Below, in pieces: positions 27,954 to 37,897 of a stretch of DNA of 64,000 bases. The notes below the pieces were generated by a model. The model saw only the letters and a list, made by a program, of their open reading frames with translations. It was not told the DNA's origin and did no database searches. Position 1 is the stretch's first letter, and each line of letters starts with the position of its first letter. The DNA is taken from assembly GCA_016234445.1 (NCBI GenBank), contig JACRBT010000002.1, positions 62,001 through 126,000 of the forward strand. The letters are read 5' to 3'. This stretch comes from Chloroflexota bacterium. GTDB lineage: Bacteria > Chloroflexota > Dehalococcoidia > Tepidiformales > Tepidiformaceae. A program made the position numbers and the translations under genes.

Positions 27954-27994
27954 CCCGGCGGGAGGGCTGATCCGATGCGTGATACCCCTGCTGG

Positions 27995-28285
27995 ATGGTG
28001 GCGTTCGTGACCGCCCCGCGCGGTTTTTACGGGCCTTCGGAGCGCGCCCTGGCGTTCGGGGCGCAGTACGCCGAAGTCCTGGCGCGCTGGGGGGAGATGT
28101 TCTCCGCCGCCAGCGCCCTCGTCGCGGCGAACGTGACCCTGGGGCAGATGACGGCGGACGCTTCGAAAGAGTTCGAACAGTGGCTCACGGAGACCGCGAG
28201 CGCGCCCTGGAACTGGCTCAACCCGGAGACGATGCAGCGCTTCATGCGGGGGATGACGGGCACGGCGGGCGCTTCGAAGGAGTAG
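27995..28285 (+). CDS. Small phasin-like/hypothetical protein
   Basis: 96-aa ORF, amphipathic helix-rich sequence (ERALAFGAQYAEVLARWGEMFSAASALVAANVTLGQMTADASKEFEQWL). Confidence 0.55.
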   Translation: MVAFVTAPRGFYGPSERALAFGAQYAEVLARWGEMFSAASALVAANVTLGQMTADASKEFEQWLTETASAPWNWLNPETMQRFMRGMTGTAGASKE

Positions 28286-28294
28286 CCTGGCGGG

Positions 28295-30103
28295 CTACAC
28301 GCCGGCGGCGCTGATGTCCTGGTCCTTGTACTGCAGTTCGAAGAGACGGCGGTAGAAGCCGCCCCGCGCCATCAGTTCCGCGTGTGACCCGGATTCGATC
28401 AGCTGGCCGTGCTGGAGCACGAGGATGCGGTCGGCGAGACGCACCGTGTTCAGGCGGTGGGCGATGATGATCGACGTCCGGCCGGTGGTCACCTGACGGA
28501 TGCTGCGCTGAAGCATCGCTTCGGTCTCGGGGTCAATGCTGGCGGTGGCTTCGTCCATGACGAGGACGATTTCGGGGTCGAAGGCGGCAACGCGGGCGAG
28601 CGAGAGCAGCTGTTTCTGGCCGGTCGAGAGGTTGGCGCCGCGCTCGGCGAGGACGGCCTGGTAGCCGTCCGGGAGGCGTTCGATGAATGTGCTCGCTCCC
28701 ACGAGTTCGGCGGCAGCGACAACCTGTGCCGTCGAGATCGCCGGGTCGCGCAGGCGGATGTTCTCCTCGACGGTGCCCGTGAAGATGAAAGGGTCCTGGA
28801 GGACCATGCCGACGTGGCGCCGGAGTTCGCGCTGGGGGACTTCGGTCACCGGGACGCCGTCGACAAGGATGGCACCCCGCTGGACGTCGTAGAGGCGGTT
28901 GAGGAGGTTCATCATCGTCGACTTGCCGGCGCCGGTGGCGCCGACGATGGCGATGCGCTGGCCCGGCTCGATCGTGAACGACATGTCCTGGAGCACCCAG
29001 TTCTCCTCGTCGTAGGCGAACCAGACGTTGCGGAACTCGATCCGGCCCTCGATCTCGGCGAGGTGGCGGGGATTGGGGGTGTCGGTCACCTCCTCCTCTT
29101 CGTCGAGCACCTGGAAGATGCGTTCCGACGAGGCCATCGCGGACTGGAGCGTCGTGTAGCGGTCGGAGAGGTCGCGGATGGGGTGGTAGAAGCGCTGCAT
29201 GTACTGGGTGAAGGCGACGAGCGTGCCGAGGGTGAGGGATTCGTCGAGGGCGCGGCCGCCGCCGTACCAGATGATGGCGGCCGTGGTCATGGCGCCGAAG
29301 AGGACCACGGTGGGTTCGAAGATCGCGTACCAGGTGAGGACCATCATGTTGGCGCGGAGAAGGCCCTGGTTGCGGCGGTCGAAGCGGCGGAGGTTCTCCT
29401 CTTCGCGCCCGAAGAGCTGGATGACCTGCATGCCGGAGATGTTCTCATTGAGGTCGGCGTTGATCCGGGCGAGCCAGGCGCGCTGCTGGCGGTAGCCTTC
29501 GCGCTGGGTCCAGGCGAAGTAACGGACGGCGATGATGAGCGGCGGGAGGAAGGCGTACATCAGGAGCGCCAGCTTCCAGTCGAGCCAGAGCATGACGACC
29601 ATGATCGCCCCGACGGTGAGGAGGCTGGCGAGGATCTGGACGACGCCCTGGGAGATGACCTGTTCCAGCGTCGAGATGTCGTTGGTGAGGCGGGTGACCA
29701 GGCGGCCGACGGGGTTTCGGTCGAAGAAGGCGATGGACATGCGCTGGAGGTGGGCGAAGAGCTCCATGCGCAGGTCCATCATCACGCGTTGGCCGACGTA
29801 GTTCATGAGGACCGACTGGATGTAGCGCAGGGTGAAGATGCCACCAAGGGCGCCCAGGTAGAGGAACGAGAGCATCGCCAGGCGGTCGGTGCGTTTCTCC
29901 GAGATTTGCCCGTCGATGGCTTCGCGGAGGATGAGGGGGCTGACGACTTCGAGGACGGCGAGGACGACAAGGAGGAACACGCCCACGCCCACGAGGAGCG
30001 CGTAGGGGCGGAGGTAGCGGCCGAGGCGGCCGGCAACGCGGCCGTCGTAGACCTTGCCGCCGACCTGGTGTTCGAGGTCGATGTCGTCGAAGTCCATCAC
30101 CAT
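28295..30103 (-). CDS. ABC transporter, fused TM/ATP-binding (exporter type)
   Basis: IVGATGAGKSTMMNLLNRLYD Walker A, LSTGQKQLLSLARVAAFDPEIVLVMDEATASID. Confidence 0.95.
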   Translation of the reverse strand: MVMDFDDIDLEHQVGGKVYDGRVAGRLGRYLRPYALLVGVGVFLLVVLAVLEVVSPLILREAIDGQISEKRTDRLAMLSFLYLGALGGIFTLRYIQSVLMNYVGQRVMMDLRMELFAHLQRMSIAFFDRNPVGRLVTRLTNDISTLEQVISQGVVQILASLLTVGAIMVVMLWLDWKLALLMYAFLPPLIIAVRYFAWTQREGYRQQRAWLARINADLNENISGMQVIQLFGREEENLRRFDRRNQGLLRANMMVLTWYAIFEPTVVLFGAMTTAAIIWYGGGRALDESLTLGTLVAFTQYMQRFYHPIRDLSDRYTTLQSAMASSERIFQVLDEEEEVTDTPNPRHLAEIEGRIEFRNVWFAYDEENWVLQDMSFTIEPGQRIAIVGATGAGKSTMMNLLNRLYDVQRGAILVDGVPVTEVPQRELRRHVGMVLQDPFIFTGTVEENIRLRDPAISTAQVVAAAELVGASTFIERLPDGYQAVLAERGANLSTGQKQLLSLARVAAFDPEIVLVMDEATASIDPETEAMLQRSIRQVTTGRTSIIIAHRLNTVRLADRILVLQHGQLIESGSHAELMARGGFYRRLFELQYKDQDISAAGV

Positions 30104-30104
30104 C

Positions 30105-31877
30105 TCAGGGCACGTCCAGGAGTTCTTCGGGGGCGCCTTCGTCTTCGGCGACCTGTTCGGCGAGGAGCTGGCGCGTGTAGAGGCGCCAGTAGACACCCTG
30201 TTTCGCGAGGAGTTCGTCGTGGGTGCCGGTTTCGACGATGTGGCCGTCTTCGAGGGCGACGATGACGTCGGCGGAGGACACGGTTGAGGTGCGGTGGGCG
30301 ACGATGATGGTCGTGCGGGTGGCCATGAACTCCCGCAGGCGGCGGAGGATCTCCTCTTCGGTGTGGGTGTCGACGTGGGAGAGGGCGTCGTCGAGGACGA
30401 GGATGGGCGGGTCCTTGATGATTGCGCGGGCGAGGGCCGAGCGCTGCTTCTGGCCGCCGGAAAGGGTGACGCCGCGTTCGCCGATGACGGTTTCGAGGCC
30501 GTGCGTGAGCTGGGGGAGGTCGTTCACCAGTTGCGACGTCGACAACGCGAAGTCCATCTCGGCCGCCTGGGGGTTGGCGCGGCCGTAGGCGATGTTGTCG
30601 ATGAGGGAGTCCGAGAAGAGGAAGGTCTCCTGGGGGACGAAGCCGATGGCGCCGCGCACCTGTTCGAGGGGAAGTTCGCGGACGTCGACGCCGTCGAGGA
30701 GGACCTGGCCCTCGTCCGGGTCCCAGAGCCGGGCGAGGAGGTTGACGAGGGTGGTCTTGCCCGCACCCGTGCTGCCGACGATGGCGACAGTCGTGCCAGC
30801 AGGGATGCCGAGGTCCAGGTCGCGAAGGACGGGTTCGCCGGTGTAGGAAAAGCTGACGTGGCGGAACTCGACTTCGCCGCGGATTCGTTCGAGCGCGCGG
30901 GGGCTGGCAGGCCCGGTGATGGTGGGCTCGGTGAAGAGCACTTCGCCGATGCGCTTGAGGGAGGCGGTGCCCTGCTGGAGCGAGGTGACGGTCCAGCCGA
31001 GCGACATCAGCGGGGCCGCGAGGAGGATGAGGTAGGTGTTGAACTGGACGAACTGCCCCAGCGACATCTTCCCGGAGGCGACGTCGTGGCCGCCGAACCA
31101 GAGCACGAGGACCGTGGAGGCGCCGGTACCGATGACCATCAGCGGCCAGAGCGCGGCCGTGTAGTAGGCCCAGTTCATCGAGCGGCGCATCATTTCGCGG
31201 TTCTCGCGGGCGAAGCCCTCGGTCTCAACGTCTTCCTGGGCGTAGGCCTTGATCGTCCGCATGCCGGAGATGTTCTCCTGGACGCGGGTCGAAAGCGTGC
31301 CGAACTGGTCCTGGACGGCGCGGTAGCGGTTTTCGACGACCGTGCTGAAGGCGGAGATGACGATCGCGACGACCGGGAAGTAGGCGAAGGCGATGAGGGC
31401 GAGGCGCACGTTCACCGTGAGGAGGAAGACGAAGCCGACGGCGAGCATGGCGCCGACGCGGCAGAGGTCGATCAGCGTCGGCCCCATGAGGTCGCGGACC
31501 ATCTGGAGGTCGTTGGTGCAGCGGGCCATGAGGTCGCCGGTCTGGGAGCGGAGGAAAAAGCCCTGGTCCATCTTCATGAAGTGGCCGGCGAGTTCGGTGC
31601 GAAGCTGGTATTCAAGCTTGCGGGAGGTGCCGGAGACCAGGAGCCGGGCGCTGAAGCGGAGGAAGCCTTCGACACAGGCGAGCGCGAGGATGACGCCGCC
31701 GTAGGCCGCGAGGTTCCAGCGGGAGGGGCTTTCGTCGCGGATGGCGTCGATCGCGCGGCCGAGGATCAGCGGCGGGAGCATGACGATGACGGAGGCGCCG
31801 AGGAGCGTGAAGAAGCCAAGCAGGTACCGCCCACGGTACCTGCCGAGGTAACGAAACAGGAGGCGGATGGTGGTCAC
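30105..31877 (-). CDS. ABC transporter, fused TM/ATP-binding (exporter type, heterodimer partner)
   Basis: IVGSTGAGKTTLVNLLARLWD, LSGGQKQRSALARAIIKDPPILVLDDALSHVD; adjacent to the second half-transporter. Confidence 0.95.
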   Translation of the reverse strand: MTTIRLLFRYLGRYRGRYLLGFFTLLGASVIVMLPPLILGRAIDAIRDESPSRWNLAAYGGVILALACVEGFLRFSARLLVSGTSRKLEYQLRTELAGHFMKMDQGFFLRSQTGDLMARCTNDLQMVRDLMGPTLIDLCRVGAMLAVGFVFLLTVNVRLALIAFAYFPVVAIVISAFSTVVENRYRAVQDQFGTLSTRVQENISGMRTIKAYAQEDVETEGFARENREMMRRSMNWAYYTAALWPLMVIGTGASTVLVLWFGGHDVASGKMSLGQFVQFNTYLILLAAPLMSLGWTVTSLQQGTASLKRIGEVLFTEPTITGPASPRALERIRGEVEFRHVSFSYTGEPVLRDLDLGIPAGTTVAIVGSTGAGKTTLVNLLARLWDPDEGQVLLDGVDVRELPLEQVRGAIGFVPQETFLFSDSLIDNIAYGRANPQAAEMDFALSTSQLVNDLPQLTHGLETVIGERGVTLSGGQKQRSALARAIIKDPPILVLDDALSHVDTHTEEEILRRLREFMATRTTIIVAHRTSTVSSADVIVALEDGHIVETGTHDELLAKQGVYWRLYTRQLLAEQVAEDEGAPEELLDVP

Positions 31878-31968
31878 CGGCGGCTCCGCTCGAATCCCGG
31901 GCGGGAACCCCCGGGGCGCCTCCGAACGATGGCATCTTCCGGGCTTGCCGACAACGGCGGGATGGTCG

Positions 31969-33078
31969 TCAGCGAGACAGCGCCTCCAGGCGGTTGCGTC
32001 CGGCGACTCCCCGGAGGTACGGCAGGTCGATCACGGTAACGGTGGCATCCTTGAGATTGATGATGGCCGGGAGCATGCGGGTGCTCGTTGACACGTCGCC
32101 GTCGTTCACGCTGGTCAGCAGGGTTTGGGACGTGTGCAGCTTGATGGGCACACTCTCACCGGACAATTCGAACAGCCGCTCGACGGAGCCGTCCGGGCGA
32201 AAGACGCCAATCATGGTCCCGGTGATCGCGGAGGTCTGCTGGTCGCGAGCAGCCCAGGACAGGAACCAGCGGTCCTCGAGCCGGTCGACCAGCTGCAGGT
32301 CCGCCGCTTCCTGGGCGGTGAGTCGCGGCTCGAACAACAACCGGCCGCTTGCGTCGAAGACCTGCCGCTGATTGGCGGTGCGCCAGACAAGCTCCCCGCT
32401 ATCACGAAGCAGCTGACCGTAGGGCCGCTCCCCGGCCGATGCGGGAGGGCTCACCGTGGCCGCCCCGCCGGGTCCGAGCAGCAGCCACTCCGGCGCGGCA
32501 CTGTCGCTCGCCGTGACTCTGACCAACATCTGCGTCCGTCCCTGCCTGCGGTCGACTCCGAAGAGGACAGCGCTGGAGCCGGTGAACTCGTGGATGCGCT
32601 GCCAACTCGCCCCCTCATCGACCGACACCAGGATGCCCCAGCTCGGGACCAGCGGGCGGTCTTTGCCGGGGGAGCCCACGCATTGGACGCAGGCGACGGC
32701 CCCCAACACGGAACCGTCGGGTGCGGCTAAGAACTGCCAGGGATGCCAATCGAGACTGCTGGAAGCGTCGAACACGGGCTTGCTTGCGGTGTTCCCAGAA
32801 GAATCGGTGACGTGCCGGATCAGCGCTTCGTCCGGTCCGTCGCACTGCACACAACCAGAAGCCGTGTAAAGCACCGACCCGGGGATGCCCAGCGCCGAGG
32901 TCCCTCGCACGAGCTCAGTCACTGACGGGCCGGGTGGCGTCGGTGTGGCATCGCCAACTTGCGGAGCCCGGTCGCAGGCCGCGGCCAGCAGCAGGACGGC
33001 GGCGCCAAGGAGGGTGCCGCGCAGAGTGCCCGGGATCCTTGGTCCGGATCGCCGCCGGGAAGATCTCGAAGCCGTCAT
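31969..33078 (-). CDS. Lipoprotein with Asp-box/BNR-like motif and two CVQC motifs
   Basis: Signal/lipobox LLGAAVLLLAAAC; VSVDEGASWQRI Asp-box; CVQCDG and CVQCVG. Confidence 0.65.
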   Translation of the reverse strand: MTASRSSRRRSGPRIPGTLRGTLLGAAVLLLAAACDRAPQVGDATPTPPGPSVTELVRGTSALGIPGSVLYTASGCVQCDGPDEALIRHVTDSSGNTASKPVFDASSSLDWHPWQFLAAPDGSVLGAVACVQCVGSPGKDRPLVPSWGILVSVDEGASWQRIHEFTGSSAVLFGVDRRQGRTQMLVRVTASDSAAPEWLLLGPGGAATVSPPASAGERPYGQLLRDSGELVWRTANQRQVFDASGRLLFEPRLTAQEAADLQLVDRLEDRWFLSWAARDQQTSAITGTMIGVFRPDGSVERLFELSGESVPIKLHTSQTLLTSVNDGDVSTSTRMLPAIINLKDATVTVIDLPYLRGVAGRNRLEALSR

Positions 33079-33292
33079 CGGTTCGACTCCATCGGGGGCA
33101 TCTTCGGCTCACCCGGGATCGAGCGTGACCTGTCCCTGGCGGCCTCCCCAACGGCCCAAAGGCTCGATTTCGTTGCCCCACCGGGCCATCAGTCGATCCA
33201 GCGGACTCGCTGGCACACCTTCGGCGGGCACGTTGACGGCGGGGGTGAGGGCTGCGTACGGTTCGGCCATCCAGCCGGCGAGGAGTGAGGGC

Positions 33293-34666
33293 ATGAGTTC
33301 GAACGCGGAAGCGGTGATCACGGGGCTTGGCAGGCGGCTGGAGGAGTTGGCTCCCCACTACCGGGTGCCCGGGGCCGTGCTGGGGATTCTCCACAACGGG
33401 GCAGAGACCGTTTTCGCGACCGGCGTCGTCAATGTCGCGACCGGTGTCGAGACCACGCCCGAAGCTGTCTTCCAGATCGGTTCGAACACGAAGCTGTTCA
33501 CGGCGACGCTCGTCATGCAGCTCGTGGACGAGGGGAAGCTGGACCTGGACACCCCGGTGCAGCGCTACCTCCCAGAGTTCACGACTGCATCGCACGAACT
33601 GGAGGGGGAGGTGACGCTCCGCCACCTGCTGACGCACACGAGCGGCATCGACGGCGACTTCTTCCTCGACACCGGCCGTGGCGACGACTGCCTGGAGCGC
33701 TACTTGATCGCCTGTTCGGTGCTGCCGCAGTACTTCAAGCCGGGGACGCACCACTCCTACTGCAATGCCGGGTTTTCGATCGCGGGACGCGTCATCGAAC
33801 GGGCCACGGGGATGACCTGGGACCGGGCGTTGCGAGAGCGCCTGCTCTTGCCGGTGGGGGCCATCACCATGGGGACGTTGCCGGAAGAGGCGATCGTCCA
33901 CCGGGCGGCGGCCGGCCACGTCATGGGACCGGACGGCTTAGCGCGGGTGGCGCCGATCTGGGCGCTGCCGCGGTCGAACGCCCCGGCGGGTGCGACCCCC
34001 TTCGCGCGGGCGAGCGACGTGCTCCGCTTCGCCCAGATGCACATGGACGGCGGCACGGCCACGAACGGCGAGCGGGTGCTGTCGGGCGCTTCGGTGGCGG
34101 CGATGCAGGCCCCCCAGCACCGCTTCGACCGGCCCGGCGATCCGGCGGCCTGGGGCCTTGGCTGGATGCTGTTCAATTGGGACGGCCACCGCGTGATCGG
34201 GCACGACGGCGGGACACTGGGGCAGTTCTCGGCTGTCCGGGTGGCCCCGGACGACGGCGTCGCGGTCGTGCTGCTGACGAACGGGGGGAACATGCCGGCG
34301 CTCGCCCGGAAGCTGGTCGGCGAGGCGTTCGAAGGGCTCACCGGGTTCACGATGCCGCCGCTCCCGGAGCCGCCGGGCGGCGTCGAGGTCGACCGTGCCG
34401 CCTACGTCGGCCACTACCAGAAGCTGAGCGCCGCGGTGGAAGTCAGGGAAGAGGCTGAGACACTGACGGCGACGGTCCACCAGCGGCGCTCACTCATTCC
34501 CGGGACGCCGGACGAGAGTTACAGCCTGGAACCGTTCGACGACCGCTACTTCCTGGCCTCGCCAAAGAGTGGTGGGGCGAAGCAAGTCTGGTCGTTCGTC
34601 GACTTCGACGCGGCTGGCCGCCCGGCCGGGGTCATCGCGGGGCGGTACTTCCGGCGCGTGGGGTAA
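33293..34666 (+). CDS. Serine beta-lactamase-like / class C-type serine hydrolase
   Basis: SNTK (SxxK), HHSYCNAGFSIAG (YxN), HDGGTLGQFSA (HxG). Confidence 0.92.
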   Translation: MSSNAEAVITGLGRRLEELAPHYRVPGAVLGILHNGAETVFATGVVNVATGVETTPEAVFQIGSNTKLFTATLVMQLVDEGKLDLDTPVQRYLPEFTTASHELEGEVTLRHLLTHTSGIDGDFFLDTGRGDDCLERYLIACSVLPQYFKPGTHHSYCNAGFSIAGRVIERATGMTWDRALRERLLLPVGAITMGTLPEEAIVHRAAAGHVMGPDGLARVAPIWALPRSNAPAGATPFARASDVLRFAQMHMDGGTATNGERVLSGASVAAMQAPQHRFDRPGDPAAWGLGWMLFNWDGHRVIGHDGGTLGQFSAVRVAPDDGVAVVLLTNGGNMPALARKLVGEAFEGLTGFTMPPLPEPPGGVEVDRAAYVGHYQKLSAAVEVREEAETLTATVHQRRSLIPGTPDESYSLEPFDDRYFLASPKSGGAKQVWSFVDFDAAGRPAGVIAGRYFRRVG

Positions 34667-34672
34667 GCGGCG

Positions 34673-35230
34673 TCAGTTCTGGCTGGGGTCGTCGGGGAAG
34701 TAGGCGAAGATGGCGAGCTTTCCGGGCTGGCGGCGAAGGACGGCGCGCCAGAGTCCCTCGGGGTCGGGCGTGAAAGGGTCGCCGGGGAGACTGTCGACCA
34801 CGAACCAGGCTTCTTCCTTGATCTCGTCTTCAAGTTGCCCGGCCGACCAGCCGGCGTAGCCCGCGAAAATGCGGCAGCCGGCGAGCAGCGCCGCGTCCCC
34901 GGCGGGCGGCTGACTGAGGTCGACGAGTCCGAGGTCCCGGGTGACCCGCTGGAAGCCCGTAGGCTCGGGGCCGTCCGGCGGGGGTTGGCCGAGACCGATG
35001 CCGACGGTCGGTTCCACGGGGCCGCCGATGAAGACGCAGGGCGGGGCGGAGACGTGCTCGGCCCATCCCGCCAGGTGGTCGACGACGTGGACGTCCGGGC
35101 GCGGACGGTTGAGGACGACGCCCATCGCCCCGTCGCCGTTGTGGCGGCAGATGATGACGACCGTGCGCCGGAAGTTGGGGTCGACGAGACTCGGCGCGGC
35201 GACGAGCAGCTTGCCCGTGAGTGATTCCAT
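34673..35230 (-). CDS. YqgE/AlgH family protein (DUF179)
   Basis: LTGKLLVAAPSLVDPNFRRTVVIICRHNGDGAMGVVLNRP; FAGYAGWSAGQLEDEI. Confidence 0.95.
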   Translation of the reverse strand: MESLTGKLLVAAPSLVDPNFRRTVVIICRHNGDGAMGVVLNRPRPDVHVVDHLAGWAEHVSAPPCVFIGGPVEPTVGIGLGQPPPDGPEPTGFQRVTRDLGLVDLSQPPAGDAALLAGCRIFAGYAGWSAGQLEDEIKEEAWFVVDSLPGDPFTPDPEGLWRAVLRRQPGKLAIFAYFPDDPSQN

Positions 35231-35270
35231 CAGCGCGATGCTCCCGCCCTCCGGCGGCGGAGGACGGTGC

Positions 35271-36173
35271 TCACATGCCGATGAGGTCGGCGCGGGCGGT
35301 GATGTTTCGCATCAGCCGTGCGGAGGCGGCGTCGATCATGACGCCATCGACAGCGACGGCGCCGAGCCCCTTCGCCTCTGCTTCGTCCATCGCGGCGATC
35401 ATCTTGCGGGCGCGGGCGACCTGCTTCTCGGACGGCGAGAAGACCTCGTTCGCGATGCCGATCTGGGAGGGATGGATGCACCACTTCCCGGTGAAGCCGA
35501 GGACGCTGGCGCGAGTGCATTCGCGGCGGTAGCCGTCGGCGTCGCGGAAGTCGGCGAAGGGGCCGTCGATCGCTTCGATCCCCGCGGCGCGGGCGGCGAT
35601 GATGACCTGGTTGCGGGCGTAGTGCCAGACGTCGCCGGGGTAGTCGTTGCTGACGCCGCCGGTGGCGTCGGGGCGCACCCCCTGCGAGGCCGAAAAGTCG
35701 CCGGGACCGAAAATAATCGCTTCGAGGCGAGGCGTCGAGGCGGCGATCGGAGCGGCGTTGATCATCGCCTGGACCTCTTCGATAAGGACCTCGATGCCGA
35801 TCCGTCGCTGCCAGCGGTGCTTGGCCTCGATCTGCGTGAGGAGCGTGTCCACCCAGCGGACGTCCTCGGCGGTCTTCACATTGGGGACGATGATGACGTC
35901 GAGGCAGTCACCGGCCTCCTCGACGACATGGATGATGTCCTCGTAGCACCACTCGGTTTCGAGGTTGTTTACGCGGACGGCGCGCGTCTTGCGGCCCCAG
36001 TCGTGGGTGCGAAGGGCGTGGACCACCTTCGCCCGGGAGGCGACCTTCTCGTTCGGGGCGACGGCGTCTTCGAGGTCGAGGAAGACGAAGTCGGCGGCGC
36101 CGGCGGCGGCCTTCGCCATCATCTCCTCGCTGCTGCCGGGGGTGGAAAGCTCGGACCGGCGGATTCGTTGCAT
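35271..36173 (-). CDS. HpcH/HpaI aldolase / CitE-like CoA lyase (malyl-/citramalyl-CoA lyase family)
   Basis: RSELSTPGSSEEMMAKAAAGAADFVFLDLEDAVAPNEK; FGPGDFSASQG; GFTGKWCIHPSQI. Confidence 0.92.
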   Translation of the reverse strand: MQRIRRSELSTPGSSEEMMAKAAAGAADFVFLDLEDAVAPNEKVASRAKVVHALRTHDWGRKTRAVRVNNLETEWCYEDIIHVVEEAGDCLDVIIVPNVKTAEDVRWVDTLLTQIEAKHRWQRRIGIEVLIEEVQAMINAAPIAASTPRLEAIIFGPGDFSASQGVRPDATGGVSNDYPGDVWHYARNQVIIAARAAGIEAIDGPFADFRDADGYRRECTRASVLGFTGKWCIHPSQIGIANEVFSPSEKQVARARKMIAAMDEAEAKGLGAVAVDGVMIDAASARLMRNITARADLIGM

Positions 36174-36191
36174 GTGGTGTCTCCTTTTCTG

Positions 36192-37427
36192 TCAGCGGAT
36201 GGCGTGGCCGGCGCGGAAGGCGGCCACCTCCGCGGGTGTGAATCCCGCTTCGGCGAGGACGGCGTCGGTGTGTTCGCCGAGCAACGGCCCGCGGCCACGG
36301 GGGCCGGCGGGTGTTTCCGTCATCTTGATGGGACTGCCGGGAACGCGCACGGGGTGGTCCAGCCCGGGCTGTCCGATCTCGGGGAGCATGCCCCGGATGG
36401 CGACGTGCGGGTCGGCGATGATGTCGAGGATGTTGTTAGCGGGGCCGCAGGGGATCTTGCCGCCGAGTACAGCGACGACTTCGGCCTTGGTCCGGGTGGA
36501 GGTCCAGCGGGTGAGCTCTTCGCGGACGCGGGGGGCGTTGCGCACGCGGCTGGCGGCGCGGGCGAGGCTGTCGTCCCCGGCGAGGTCGGGCCGGTCGATG
36601 AGGAGACAGAGGCGGTGCCAGAGGTGGTCCAGCGGGGCGGCGATAGTGACCGCGCCATCGGAGGTGGGAAAGACGTCGAACGGGCAGAGGAAGGGATGGG
36701 CGTTGCCGGAGGGTTCGGTGACTTCGCCGAGGTAGTAGTAGCGATAGACAATCTGCTCGCAGAGCGCGAGGACGGTGTCGTACATGGCGACGTCGAGGAA
36801 CTGGCCCCGGCCGGTGCGGGAGGCCGAGTATACGGCGGCGACGATCCCGAGCGCGGTCATCATCCCGGGGACGATGTCGCCGAGGGCGGGGCCGGCGCGC
36901 ATGGGCTCGCCGGGGCGCCCGGTCATGCTCATGATCCCGCCCATCGCCTGGGCGACGACGTCGAAGGCGGGCCATTCGGCGTAGGGGCTCTCGCCGGTGC
37001 GGGGGTCCCCGAAGCCGCGAATGCAGGCGTAAACGATGCGGGGGTTCGCGGTCTGGACGGCCTCGTAGGAGAGCCCGAAGCGCTCCATCACGCCGACCTT
37101 GTAGTTCTCGACGATCACGTCGGCGTCGCGCGCCAGGCGGAGGACGATGTCGCGCCCGGCCGCGGTCTTCAGGTCGATGGCGACGCTGCGCTTGCCGCGG
37201 TTGATGCTCTGGAAATAGCCGCCGTAGGAACGGACGGTGTCGCCCGGGGCAAGGGCGTTCGCGCGCGTGGGGTCACCATCAAGGGGCTCGACCTTGACGA
37301 CGTCGGCGCCGAGGTCGCGGAGGAGCATGGTGCAGTAAGGCCCCGAGAGCATCTGCGTGAGGTCAATCACGCGGACGCCGTCGAGCGCGCCTGGAGGAAG
37401 CCCGGCAGAGTTCACCGGTCGCCCCAA
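36192..37427 (-). CDS. CaiB/BaiF CoA-transferase family protein
   Basis: LDGVRVIDLTQMLSGPYCTMLLRDLGADVVKVEPLDGDPTR. Confidence 0.94.
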   Translation of the reverse strand: MGRPVNSAGLPPGALDGVRVIDLTQMLSGPYCTMLLRDLGADVVKVEPLDGDPTRANALAPGDTVRSYGGYFQSINRGKRSVAIDLKTAAGRDIVLRLARDADVIVENYKVGVMERFGLSYEAVQTANPRIVYACIRGFGDPRTGESPYAEWPAFDVVAQAMGGIMSMTGRPGEPMRAGPALGDIVPGMMTALGIVAAVYSASRTGRGQFLDVAMYDTVLALCEQIVYRYYYLGEVTEPSGNAHPFLCPFDVFPTSDGAVTIAAPLDHLWHRLCLLIDRPDLAGDDSLARAASRVRNAPRVREELTRWTSTRTKAEVVAVLGGKIPCGPANNILDIIADPHVAIRGMLPEIGQPGLDHPVRVPGSPIKMTETPAGPRGRGPLLGEHTDAVLAEAGFTPAEVAAFRAGHAIR

Positions 37428-37897
37428 TGGCTCCGGCGCTTCACAAGCACGTCACGGACGCCTTCGAAGACGACCTTGCCGTCCTGGTTGAGCCCGACGT
37501 GGCGGAAGCGGACGACGCCGGCGTCGGGGCGGTCGCTTTCGCTGGTCTCGACCACCTCCGTATAGGCGTAGAGGGTGTCGCCGTGGAAGACGGGCGAGCG
37601 GAAGCGGATGCCGTCGAGGCGAAGTTCGCGGAGGGCGTTCTCGGCCGTGTCCTGCATGGCGAGGCCGATGACCATCGAGGCCGTGATGCCGCCGAAGACG
37701 ATGCGGCGCTTGAGCGGGCCTTTCGCCATCTGGTCTTCGTTGAAGTGGCCCTGGGCGGTGTTCATCACCAGGTTCGTGATGAGGACGTTGTCCATCTCGG
37801 TGATGGTCTTGCCGCGGGCGTGGCGGAAGGCGTCGCCGGGCTTGAAGTCCTCGAAGAAGTTGTTGGCGCCGGTGAGGCTGGTCAGCGGGCCGGGCAT
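37412..37897 (-). CDS. MaoC-like dehydratase/hydratase
   Basis: NFFEDFKPGDAFRHARGKTITEMDNVLITNLVMNTAQGHFNED; overlaps upstream ACD start. Confidence 0.9.
   Translation of the reverse strand: MPGPLTSLTGANNFFEDFKPGDAFRHARGKTITEMDNVLITNLVMNTAQGHFNEDQMAKGPLKRRIVFGGITASMVIGLAMQDTAENALRELRLDGIRFRSPVFHGDTLYAYTEVVETSESDRPDAGVVRFRHVGLNQDGKVVFEGVRDVLVKRRSHWGDR

Noticed and set aside
28409-32039. Two long plus-strand ORFs (28409-30265, 30294-32039)
   Set aside because: Antisense to the two ABC exporter genes; no recognisable domain, repetitive composition.
34941-37565. 874-aa plus-strand ORF
   Set aside because: Antisense to the AlgH, CitE-like and CoA-transferase genes; low-complexity Gly/Ala/Val/Asp composition typical of high-GC shadow ORFs.
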